Shown one piece after another: positions 1 through 5,500 of a stretch of DNA of 9,127 nucleotides. How positions within the stretch are numbered: the stretch's first letter is position 1; each line of letters begins with the position of its first letter. The translations under genes were made by a program, and so were the position numbers. This DNA is from an uncultured Caulobacter sp. (GTDB lineage Bacteria > Pseudomonadota > Alphaproteobacteria > Caulobacterales > Caulobacteraceae), in assembly GCA_937991555.1 (NCBI GenBank), contig CALKHU010000159.1, positions 1-9,127 of the forward strand, given 5' to 3'. The notes under the pieces are model-generated. The model was not told the DNA's origin. It made no database searches and saw only the letters and a program-made list of their open reading frames with translations.

Positions 1-285
1 CTGGCCTTCCTGCACATGGATGGCGCTGACCACGCCGCCGTCGCGATGCTGCACCGCCTGGCGGTTGCCCGACACGGCGATGACGCCGGAGGCGTAGGCC
101 CCCGCATCGAGCGGCGTGATCGCCGCCCAGCCCAGGAAGCCGATGAAGAAGGCTCCGGCGATGATGGCGCCGATGCGCAGCTCGCGGCGCGGGTCGTCGC
201 TCAGGATCGGCGGCAGGTCGCTCGCCGTCGCCCCCGACAGGGGCTCCGAGCTGTCCAGGAACAGGCCCTTATCGACTGCCGACAT
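1..285 (-). CDS. HlyD-family type I secretion membrane fusion protein (N-terminal part, runs off left edge)
   Basis: This is the periplasmic adaptor of a type I secretion system. It links the inner-membrane ABC exporter to a TolC-like outer-membrane channel. Only the first 95 residues are present. They show a short cytoplasmic segment (residues 1-36), one membrane helix at about 37-56 (IGAIIAGAFFIGFLGWAAIT), then the start of the periplasmic part with AVQHRDGGVVSAIHVQEGQ. That stretch corresponds to the HlyD/PrtE signature usually seen as VQHLEGGIV-x-I-x-V-x-EG. The ATG at 285 lies only 2 bp after the stop of the ABC gene, so the two are almost certainly one operon with coupled translation. 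The remainder, including the coiled-coil hairpin, lies outside the window. The family call is firm; the exported substrate is unknown. Confidence 0.9.
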   Translation of the reverse strand, partial: MSAVDKGLFLDSSEPLSGATASDLPPILSDDPRRELRIGAIIAGAFFIGFLGWAAITPLDAGAYASGVIAVSGNRQAVQHRDGGVVSAIHVQEGQ

Positions 286-287
286 AC

Positions 288-2033
288 TCAGCCCTTCAAC
301 TCGACCACATTGCCCGCGTCGCCGCCCTTGCGGGTCGGCTGCATCGCGGCCAGCACCTCGTCCCGCGGCCCGAAGCGCTCGACGGCGCCGTCGCGCAGGA
401 CCATCAGCCGGGTGACCGACTGCAGCACGCCGGTGCGGTGGGCGACGATGACCACCGTCGCGCCGCGCTTGCGGGCGCCCAGGATGGCCCGGCCGAGCGC
501 CTGTTCGCCCTCGGCGTCGAGCGCCGAGTTCGGCTCGTCGAGCACGATCAGCACCGGATCGCCGTACAGGGCGCGGGCCAGCGCGACCCGCTGGGCCTGC
601 CCGGCGGACAGGCCGCGGCCGCCGTGGGCCAGGACGGTGTCGTAGCCCTTCGGCAGCTTCAGGATCATGTCGTGGACGCCCGCGGCGCGGGCCGCCTCGA
701 CCACGGCGGCGTCGACGGCCTCGGCGCTCTCGCCGCGCCAGATCGCGAAGCGCGAGATGTTGTCACGGATGCTGCCGGCCATCAGCGCGCTGTCCTGCGG
801 CAGGTAGCCGATATGGCGGCCGAGGCGATCCGGGTCCCAGTCGCCCATGTTGGCGCCGTCCAGCCGGACGATGCCCATGTCGGGCGCCGAGGCGCCGGCG
901 ATCAGACGGGCCAGGGTCGTCTTGCCGGCCCCGCTGGGCCCCACGACGCCCAGCGCCTCGCCGGGCTCGAGCGCGAAGCTGATCCCCTTCAGCACGGCCT
1001 GGTCGGTCGTGCCCGGCGCCCGGACGAAGACCTTCTCCAGCGCCACGCGGCCGGTCGGGTCGGGCAGCTGGGTGCGGGGCGTGTCGCCCGCCTCGCTGCC
1101 GGAGAACAGGTCGGCGAGCGTCTTCAGCGCCGAGCGCGCCTGGACGACGGTGCTCCAGGAGCCGACGACCTGCTCGACCGGCTGCAGCGCGCGGCTCATC
1201 AGGATCGAGGCGGCGATGATGGCCCCGGCCGAGATCTGCCGCTCGACCGCCAGCCAGGCCCCCAGGCCGAGGGCGGCCGACTGCAGGAACAGGCGCATGA
1301 ACTTGGTCGCCGCCGCGAACTGGCCGCCGGTGAACTGCGCCTCCGCCGACAGGCCCAGACCCCGGCGCCGGTCGGACAGCTGGCGCTCGCGCAGGGCCCC
1401 GCGCATGCCCATCGCGCGGACCACCTCGGCGTTCATCGCGGCCGCCTCCTGGGCGACGTAGGCGGCGGTCTGGGCCTTCATCGCCTCCTGGGCCTTGGCC
1501 TTGGTCGAGCGCTCGTTGAACAGCGCCAGCATGACCAGGATCACGCCGCCGAGGACCGTCACCAGCCCCAGCGCCCAGTGCAGCATGAAGGCCACGGCGA
1601 CGTAGAACAGCGTCCACGGCGCATCGAGAAAGCCGATCGCGGCCGGGCCGGAGATGGTCTGGCGCAGGATGTCGAACTCGCGCAGGCCCTGGACCGGGGC
1701 GCCGGGGGTGGTCCGCGCCATCAGCCGTTCGAGCAGCGGTCCGGTCACCAGACGGTCCAGGCGCAGCCCGACGCGGACCAGCAGCCGCGCCCGGATGGCG
1801 TCGAGCAGCGACAGGGTGATCAGGGCGCCGGCGACCACCAGGGTGATGAACAGCAGGGTCAGAAGCCCGCTCGTCGGCACGACGCGGTCGTAGACCTGCA
1901 GCATGTAGATCGACGGGGCCAGGAACAGGATGTTCAGCAGGGCGCTGAAGACGGCGATGCCGATGATGTGCGGGCGGCAGGCGCGAATGGCCCCGGCCAG
2001 CGGCTCGGGAATATCGATGTCGAAGATCTTCAA
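288..2033 (-). CDS. Type I secretion system ABC transporter, permease/ATPase (PrtD/RsaD-like)
   Basis: This 581-residue protein is a fused permease-ATPase half-transporter that would export unfolded repeat-containing proteins with C-terminal signals (proteases, S-layer, RTX-like proteins) through the inner membrane. The N-terminal half has the type-1 ABC exporter helices (about 22-45, 58-80, 130-175, 245-290). It begins with the PrtD-type run ALLNILFLAPSIYMLQVYDR and lacks a C39 peptidase domain. The nucleotide-binding domain has Walker A GPSGAGKTT (365-373), Q-loop YLPQD (Gln413), signature LSAGQ (475-479), Walker B VLIVLDE (494-500) and H-loop His532 (VAHR), all intact. The start is a TTG at 2033 with an AGGGG ribosome binding site 8 nt upstream; no better start is in frame. 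It is followed 2 bp later by the HlyD-type adaptor. It resembles RsaD of the Caulobacter S-layer exporter, but the substrate gene is not in view, so no symbol is given. Confidence 0.93.
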   Translation of the reverse strand: MKIFDIDIPEPLAGAIRACRPHIIGIAVFSALLNILFLAPSIYMLQVYDRVVPTSGLLTLLFITLVVAGALITLSLLDAIRARLLVRVGLRLDRLVTGPLLERLMARTTPGAPVQGLREFDILRQTISGPAAIGFLDAPWTLFYVAVAFMLHWALGLVTVLGGVILVMLALFNERSTKAKAQEAMKAQTAAYVAQEAAAMNAEVVRAMGMRGALRERQLSDRRRGLGLSAEAQFTGGQFAAATKFMRLFLQSAALGLGAWLAVERQISAGAIIAASILMSRALQPVEQVVGSWSTVVQARSALKTLADLFSGSEAGDTPRTQLPDPTGRVALEKVFVRAPGTTDQAVLKGISFALEPGEALGVVGPSGAGKTTLARLIAGASAPDMGIVRLDGANMGDWDPDRLGRHIGYLPQDSALMAGSIRDNISRFAIWRGESAEAVDAAVVEAARAAGVHDMILKLPKGYDTVLAHGGRGLSAGQAQRVALARALYGDPVLIVLDEPNSALDAEGEQALGRAILGARKRGATVVIVAHRTGVLQSVTRLMVLRDGAVERFGPRDEVLAAMQPTRKGGDAGNVVELKG

Positions 2034-2183
2034 GACGCCTACCCCTGCCGCGCGCCGCGAACCATTGCGTCAGCGACTCTTATTGCACAAGCCGCTTTCG
2101 GCAAGCGGACGGGACGACGCGGGCGGCGCGCGGGAACGATCGCCTATGGACGAAACGGCGAATGCGCATTTACCTCAGCGGCG
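2034..2183. promoter_or_regulatory. Divergent intergenic region between the secretion operon and the LuxR-type gene
   Basis: This 150-bp spacer must hold the promoters of the leftward secretion operon and the rightward HTH gene. It is less GC-biased than its flanks around 2064-2100 (ACTCTTATTGCACAAG). The only element I can place with confidence is the AGGGG ribosome binding site of the TTG-started ABC gene, on the minus strand at 2042-2046. I found no convincing -35/-10 pair and no GGAAC...CGTT general-stress promoter. Confidence 0.4.
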
Positions 2184-2906
2184 ATGGGGGATGCATACGA
2201 CCAGAACGCGATCGAGAAGCTCACGCCGCGTGAGCGCGAATGCCTGCGGCTGGTCGCCGAGCACCTTCACTCCAAGGAGATCGCCCGTCGCCTGCGGATC
2301 TCCCAGCACACCGTCGACGGCCACCTGAACGAGGCGCGCCGCCGCCTCGGCGTCGCCAGCCGCCGCGATGCGGCCCTGCTGCTCCGCGCCTGGGAAACCG
2401 ACGCCCGGGACCCCCTCAACGATTTAGGGGGCGGATCGGACGGGCTGGCGGACGGCGGCCAGGACCCGTCAGCCTCTCCTCGTGCAAGGCGAGGGGAGCG
2501 ACATGGACGACATCGACCTGACGACGAGCGGCGCCGGCCTGTGGGAGCCCACGGCGGACATGCCGGTCTGGAGCTGGAACCAGCTGGAAGACGCCCTGCG
2601 GGACCTGGCCGCGAGTCGTCAGCAGCAGGAGATGGTCGAGACCCTGGTGTCGGCCACGCGCAAGCAGGCGCGTTTCCTGCCGTCAGGCCACGTCCTGAAG
2701 GAGATCCTCTGTATCGCCTGGGTGATCGCGGACGAGACGTTCCGCGGTGGGCGGGAGGAGGGTTCCTCCATGACCTGAGTCCCTTCCGGCGCTTCATGCT
2801 GATCGCGGGGGGCGCGATCGTCACCGCCCTGCTGCTCAGCGCCGTGATCGCCACGAGCCACCAGTTCGCCTTCGCCGTTCAGCAGGCGCTGCACGGCTGG
2901 AAATAG
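2184..2906 (+). CDS. Stand-alone LuxR-type helix-turn-helix protein; open frame continues to a C-terminal membrane segment
   Basis: This is a putative transcriptional regulator. Residues 12-66 form a GerE/LuxR-type DNA-binding domain: LTPRERECLRLVAEH, then SKEIARRLRISQHTVDGHL as the recognition region, then RRLGVASRRDAALLL. There is no receiver or autoinducer-binding domain. The ATG at 2184 has a poor ribosome binding site, but no better in-frame start lies nearby. The frame stays open to 2906 (240 codons) and ends in DLSPFRRF followed by a hydrophobic helix, an HTH-linker-membrane-anchor layout known for LuxR-like proteins in alphaproteobacteria. However, from about 2480 to 2770 the codon bias and amino-acid quality switch to the +1 frame, which encodes a separate 91-residue protein; there this frame gives only Arg/Gly/Pro-rich sequence. 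The functional protein may therefore be about 100 residues with a lost stop, or a true 240-residue protein overlapping another gene. The HTH assignment is firm and the C-terminal end is uncertain. Confidence 0.65.
   Translation: MGDAYDQNAIEKLTPRERECLRLVAEHLHSKEIARRLRISQHTVDGHLNEARRRLGVASRRDAALLLRAWETDARDPLNDLGGGSDGLADGGQDPSASPRARRGERHGRHRPDDERRRPVGAHGGHAGLELEPAGRRPAGPGRESSAAGDGRDPGVGHAQAGAFPAVRPRPEGDPLYRLGDRGRDVPRWAGGGFLHDLSPFRRFMLIAGGAIVTALLLSAVIATSHQFAFAVQQALHGWK
2503..2778 (+). CDS. Hypothetical 91-residue protein in a frame overlapping the LuxR-type ORF
   Basis: Function is not recognised. The frame has strong G/C third-position bias, a normal mixed composition and a clear ribosome binding site (GAGGGGAG at 2491-2498) 4 nt before the ATG, so it looks truly coding. 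It starts with an acidic MDDIDL segment, then a Trp-containing stretch (GLWEPTADMPVWSWNQLEDAL), an amphipathic helix with a Gln run (about 34-60), and a C-terminal helix LKEILCIAWVIADETFR that is too short and polar-flanked to be an obvious anchor. No signal peptide is seen. It lies entirely within the longer LuxR-type open frame, displaced by one base. Its last codons contain an internal ATG at 2770 preceded by GGAGGAGGG, apparently the initiation signal of the next cistron. An in-frame GTG at 2482 could add 7 residues, but the ATG fits the ribosome binding site better. Confidence 0.6.
   Translation: MDDIDLTTSGAGLWEPTADMPVWSWNQLEDALRDLAASRQQQEMVETLVSATRKQARFLPSGHVLKEILCIAWVIADETFRGGREEGSSMT
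2796..2906 (+). other. Small hydrophobic C-terminal segment: either the tail of the LuxR-type protein or a separate small membrane protein
   Basis: From the ATG at 2796 this encodes 36 residues, most of them one transmembrane helix (MLIAGGAIVTALLLSAVIAT) followed by SHQFAFAVQQALHGWK and a TAG stop. Codon bias is again strongly G/C at position three, so the stretch is coding. It is in frame with the HTH domain upstream, preceded by DLSPFRRF. A perfect Shine-Dalgarno (GGAGGAGGG, 2752-2760) stands 9 nt before ATG 2770, but that ATG reads Met-Thr-stop. One extra base after ATGAC would join it to this segment as MT-x-LSPFRRFMLI. It may be a separate gene with a frameshift, a separate gene starting at 2796 without a good ribosome binding site, or the membrane anchor of the HTH protein. 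Confidence 0.45.
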
Positions 2907-2997
2907 CCGGCGGAGCCGGAGCGCTCCCCCGACCTTCCAATATCATCGACCAGTCCGGCGCGCCGACAGGGCTCGGCGCGGACAGGAGGAGCTTGTC

Positions 2998-3354
2998 ATG
3001 AAACGCAGAATTGTCGCCCGTCAGGTCGCTGACCAGCTGTTCGCCGCCGAAGCGGCCATCGACGGCGCCCTCGCCGCTGTGGCGACCCTCACAGCCCTGC
3101 TGCCGAACGCCCGTATCGACGCGCGCCTGTCGGCCGTGGTCGGCCAGGGAGTCATCGACCGGGCCACCGAGACCATCGCCGCCCTGGCGACCGCCCGCCG
3201 CGGCATCGTCGAGGCCCACCGCGAGCTGCACCACGTCCAGCACCAGATCGGCCTCGGCGCCATCGCGCTCGGAGGGGTCGACAAGCCCGAGGAGGAGACG
3301 CCCCGTCCGACTGGCCGCCTGAGCGTCGCCGCAAGCCGGCCGGAGGCCGCCTGA
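2998..3354 (+). CDS. Hypothetical 118-residue helical protein
   Basis: Function is not recognised. The ATG has a near-ideal ribosome binding site (AGGAGG at 2984-2989, 8 nt spacing), and codon usage matches the surroundings. Residues 1-90 are predicted almost wholly alpha-helical: a basic start (MKRRIVARQVADQLF), then Ala-rich amphipathic helices (AAEAAIDGALAAVATLTALL; VIDRATETIAALATARRGIVEAHRELHHVQHQIG), suggesting a small helical bundle or coiled coil that could bind a partner protein. The C-terminal 28 residues are Pro/Glu/Arg-rich and probably disordered. There is no signal peptide or membrane helix, so it is likely cytoplasmic. It lies 91 bp after the LuxR-type frame and 63 bp before the next gene on the same strand, so co-transcription of the cluster is possible but not shown. 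Confidence 0.8.
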   Translation: MKRRIVARQVADQLFAAEAAIDGALAAVATLTALLPNARIDARLSAVVGQGVIDRATETIAALATARRGIVEAHRELHHVQHQIGLGAIALGGVDKPEEETPRPTGRLSVAASRPEAA

Positions 3355-3417
3355 CGCCTTAACCGGCGCGGCAAATCAGGCGTAATTGGCCGGAGTGTCC
3401 GCAGGGAGGCTCCGGCC

Positions 3418-3846
3418 GTGTTCGTCACCCTGTCCGCCAAGATCGGCGCGTTGCTGATGGCGGCGATCTGTCTCTACGCCGCCTGGCCCGGCGCCCGGCC
3501 GCAGCGCTGGGCGGCCCTCGCCGTCTTCGTCGCCTGGGTCGGGTCGGCCGCGCTGCAGGACCGCGCCAACAGCGTCGACCCCGAGTACGCCATCTTCGCC
3601 CTCGACCTCGCGGCGGCGGCGGTCTTCATGGCCATGGCGCTGGGCTGGCGGCGGGTCTGGCTGATGGCCATCGCCGGTCTGCAGCTGCTGACGACCGCCA
3701 CGCATGTGGCGGTGATGATCGACCTGCGGATCTGGGACTACGCCTACCTCACCGCCTACCTGGTCTGGAGCTACCTCCTGCTGGCCGCGCTCGCCTGGGG
3801 CGGGGCGGAGGCATGGCGGGAGCGCAGCGGCCGCTCCCGCCGATAG
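3418..3846 (+). CDS. Hypothetical multi-pass membrane protein (142 residues)
   Basis: Function is not recognised. It starts at a GTG with a good ribosome binding site (AGGGAGG at 3403-3409, 8 nt spacing). Four or five hydrophobic segments fill the chain at about residues 4-22, 30-46, 57-77, 79-100 and 107-129. A conserved-looking polar patch, ALQDRANSVDPEYAIFALD, falls between the second and third, and RIWDYAYLTAYLVWSYL is rich in aromatics. The C-terminus (EAWRERSGRSRR) is strongly basic and likely cytoplasmic. No enzymatic motif is visible. Its stop at 3846 faces the stop of the convergent gene at 3850 with only 3 bp between, and no terminator hairpin fits there, so the two transcripts probably overlap at their 3' ends. 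Confidence 0.82.
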   Translation: MFVTLSAKIGALLMAAICLYAAWPGARPQRWAALAVFVAWVGSAALQDRANSVDPEYAIFALDLAAAAVFMAMALGWRRVWLMAIAGLQLLTTATHVAVMIDLRIWDYAYLTAYLVWSYLLLAALAWGGAEAWRERSGRSRR

Positions 3847-3849
3847 GCC

Positions 3850-4572
3850 TCAGGGCGCGAACGGCGAGGCCGCCTTGCCGGCGGTCGCCGGCGTGTGGAT
3901 GGCGCCGCCGTCGGTCACGTTCGCCTTCAGCTCCCAGCCGTGCCGGCGGACGCCGTAGCGGGCCCCCAGCACCGCGGCGACGCCGCCGAGCAACATGGTC
4001 AGGAAGGCCCACAGCGCCACCTGGCCGGTGGCGTCTGCGGCGTCCTCGACGACCGGCTGGGCCGGAACCGGGACGGCCGGCGCGCCCGGCTGCGCCGGAT
4101 CGGCCGCGACCGGCCCGACCGCGGGGTCGTAGTAGCGATCGACGAGGGCGGCGTCGGCCGGGTCGGCCCGCTCGGCGACGCCGCCGACGGCCGAGACGAA
4201 GCCGCCCGCGGCCGACGATCCGGCGACCAGGATGGCGATCACGAAGGCGACGGCCCACACCGACAGCCCGTGCAGCAGGCCGCGGTGATGGTCCGGGAAC
4301 TTCGCCGCCCGGCTCGCCACCGCGCCGCCGACGAACAGCGCCAGGGCGTTGACCAGCGCCACCCAGACGCCCGCGCCGGCGCCGAACTCGCCCGCGTCCC
4401 CGCGACTGAGGTCGAACGGGTCGAGGGCGGCCGCGCCGATGGCCACGCCGAGCAGGTTCAGCATCGCCCCGACGGTCACCGCGACCAGCGCGCCGGCGAT
4501 CACCGCCGGCCAGGAGACGAGGGTGTGAAACGGATGCGGCTCGAGCGCCGCGGGCTGGGTGTCGAGGGTCAT
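3850..4572 (-). CDS. PhnA-like / TIGR04086-type four-helix membrane protein
   Basis: This 240-residue inner-membrane protein has no assigned biochemical role. The opening FHTLVSWPAVIAGALVAVTV and the following NLLGVAIGAAALDP, then GAGVWVALVNALALFVGGAVASR, match the alphaproteobacterial membrane family often labelled PhnA-like. That name is historical and does not imply phosphonate metabolism. Hydrophobic segments lie at about 20-42, 66-87, 101-131 and 183-205. Glycine-rich helix faces (GVAIG, GGAVA, AAGGF) suggest tight packing. Between helices three and four is a long Pro/Ala/Val-rich loop (about 136-178). The ATG at 4572 has GGAAGGAA 4 nt upstream; the frame is open further upstream, but those codons run into a repeat-rich spacer and lack a ribosome binding site. 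It is convergent with the preceding plus-strand gene. Confidence 0.8.
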   Translation of the reverse strand: MTLDTQPAALEPHPFHTLVSWPAVIAGALVAVTVGAMLNLLGVAIGAAALDPFDLSRGDAGEFGAGAGVWVALVNALALFVGGAVASRAAKFPDHHRGLLHGLSVWAVAFVIAILVAGSSAAGGFVSAVGGVAERADPADAALVDRYYDPAVGPVAADPAQPGAPAVPVPAQPVVEDAADATGQVALWAFLTMLLGGVAAVLGARYGVRRHGWELKANVTDGGAIHTPATAGKAASPFAP

Positions 4573-4728
4573 GGCGTTCCTTCCGCATGCCCGCGTGACG
4601 CGGGACCTGAACGGATAACGCCGGCCGGCGGACGAAGTTGTGTCGGGAACCCGACGCTCAGTCAGCGCGCGCCACTTCCATCTGTCTGCCGGGCTTTTTC
4701 CATGAAGCACGAAGCGCCGTGCGCCGTC

Positions 4729-4817
4729 GCCCTGCTTCGCCGAGGCTACGCAGGGCATCCTGCTTCGCATCTTCTGTCGGGACTTGTCCTGCGTAGCGCA
4801 GCGCGCGAAGCAGGATG
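4729..4817. repeat. Nested inverted-repeat element abutting the 3' end of tRNA-Val
   Basis: The stretch holds several matching arms. CCTGCTTCGC occurs at 4731-4740 and 4759-4768, and its inverse GCGAAGCAGG at 4805-4814; the longer arms CATCCTGCTTCGC (4756-4768) and GCGAAGCAGGATG (4805-4817) match over 13 nt. CTACGCAGG (4746-4754) pairs with CCTGCGTAG (4788-4796), and GCCCTGC (4729-4735) with GCAGGGC (4750-4756). The arm order is interleaved (A, B, A', B'), so the hairpins are mutually exclusive or form a pseudoknot. The right arm overlaps the encoded CCA of the tRNA by two bases. It could be a palindromic dispersed repeat or a structured tRNA trailer. Confidence 0.7.
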
Positions 4818-4890
4818 GTGGACGCGGCTGGGATTGAACCAGCGACCCCTACGATGTCAACGTAGTGCTCTCCCGCTGAGCTACGCGTCC
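4816..4890 (-). tRNA. tRNA-Val (anticodon GAC)
   Basis: Read on the minus strand this folds as a complete cloverleaf. The acceptor GGACGCG pairs with CGCGTCC. The D arm is GCTC/GAGC. The anticodon stem CTACG/CGTAG carries the loop TTGACAT, giving anticodon GAC (decodes GUC and GUU). The variable loop is GGGTC and the T arm GCTGG/CCAGC carries the loop TTCAATC. Discriminator A and an encoded CCA end the gene (4816-4818). All stems are fully paired, so it is functional. A promoter stands just upstream; cpdR ends 76 bp upstream on the same strand. Confidence 0.97.
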
Positions 4891-4907
4891 TTACCCGGGA
4901 GGCCGGG

Positions 4908-4936
4908 GGTATAGCGACGCTTTTCGCGGCGCGCAA
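4908..4936 (-). promoter_or_regulatory. Promoter of tRNA-Val
   Basis: On the minus strand a -35 TTGCGC (4931-4936) and a -10 TATACC (4908-4913) are separated by exactly 17 nt. The -10 lies within GCTATACC, close to the housekeeping -10 known from Caulobacter. The expected start near 4901 leaves a leader of about 11 nt before the mature tRNA, as is common for tRNA genes. Confidence 0.6.
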
Positions 4937-4966
4937 CCGGTCCCGGCGAGGTTCGTGATTTCGGCC

Positions 4967-5326
4967 CTATGCGGCGGCCATCATCCGTTCGACTTCCTGC
5001 ACGATCTCGCGCAGGTGGACCGGCTTGGACAGCACCTTGGCGCCGGCCGGGGCCTTCTCGCCGGCGGTCAGGGCGACGGCGGCGAAGCCGGTGATGAACA
5101 TGATGCGCAGCCCCGGGTGGCGGGCGGCGGCGTGACGGGCGACCTCGATGCCGTCCATGCCCGGCATGACGATGTCGGTCAGCAGCAGGTCCCAGTCCTG
5201 GTCGAGCACGGCGTGCGCCTCTTCGCCGTCGGCGCAGGCGGTGACCTCGTAGCCGGCGCGCTCCAGGGCCCGGGCCAGGAAGTTGCGCAGGGAATCGTCG
5301 TCTTCGGCGAGGAGGATGCGCGGCAT
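4967..5326 (-). CDS. cpdR: CpdR-type single-domain response regulator
   Basis: This 119-residue protein is a receiver domain with no output domain. In Caulobacter, unphosphorylated CpdR recruits ClpXP to the cell pole and primes degradation of substrates such as PdeA and CtrA-pathway factors; phosphorylation through CckA-ChpT switches it off. The sequence has the acidic pair Asp9-Asp10, phospho-acceptor Asp51 in LLLTDIVMPGMDG, Thr79 in IMFITGFAAVAL and Lys101 in KVLSKP. Length and Asp51 numbering match CpdR exactly. The chain ends in Ala-Ala-Ala, consistent with the alanine C-terminus that makes Caulobacter CpdR itself a ClpXP substrate. The ATG at 5326 has a weak AGAAGACC ribosome binding site. 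tRNA-Val lies downstream on the same strand, and the amidohydrolase gene is divergent. Confidence 0.92.
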   Translation of the reverse strand: MPRILLAEDDDSLRNFLARALERAGYEVTACADGEEAHAVLDQDWDLLLTDIVMPGMDGIEVARHAAARHPGLRIMFITGFAAVALTAGEKAPAGAKVLSKPVHLREIVQEVERMMAAA

Positions 5327-5500
5327 TCTCGGTCTTCTAGCCCCCGGGGACGCTGTAAACGGACGCGAAACCTAGCCCGGCAGGCGTAAAGGGGCGATGA
5401 ACCGGTTGTCGCAGGGGGCGGCGCGGCTGGGGATAACCCGGGCGCGGCCGGGGATGGAAAGCCTTTGACCGGCAAGGGCGGGCGCGGCCATCATGGCGGC
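5327..5500. promoter_or_regulatory. Divergent intergenic region between cpdR and the amidohydrolase gene
   Basis: This 174-bp spacer should carry the cpdR promoter (leftward) and that of the rightward gene. On the minus strand GCTAGGTT (5369-5376) resembles a Caulobacter-type -10, and TTTACGC (5384-5390) resembles a -35, but their 7-nt spacing is too short for the consensus. No TTAA-N7-TTAA CtrA site is visible. TGGGGATAA (5428-5436) is one mismatch from a DnaA box. None of these is strong enough to assign individually. Confidence 0.35.

Noticed and set aside
438..2183. Very long plus-strand open frame antisense to the ABC transporter
   Set aside because: It is the GC-rich mirror of the transporter gene: Asp/Gln/Arg/Gly/Ala-rich translation without domains, while the minus frame has every ABC motif. 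Only its part from 2184 on is real.
2146..2328. Alternative start ATG 2146 for the HTH region
   Set aside because: It is in another frame and yields an Arg/Ser/Thr-rich shadow; the HTH motif is only in the frame of ATG 2184.
4805..4830. Attachment site of an integrative element at the tRNA 3' end
   Set aside because: No integrase gene and no direct repeat of the tRNA 3' end is present in the window; the matches are inverted repeats.
3895..4914. Plus-strand open frame opposite the PhnA-like gene and running into the tRNA
   Set aside because: It reads through the antisense of a good membrane protein and of the tRNA, with low-complexity Arg/Gly/Asp content and no ribosome binding site.
5428..5436. 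DnaA box TGGGGATAA upstream of cpdR
   Set aside because: A single site with one mismatch in GC-rich DNA is not distinguishable from chance.
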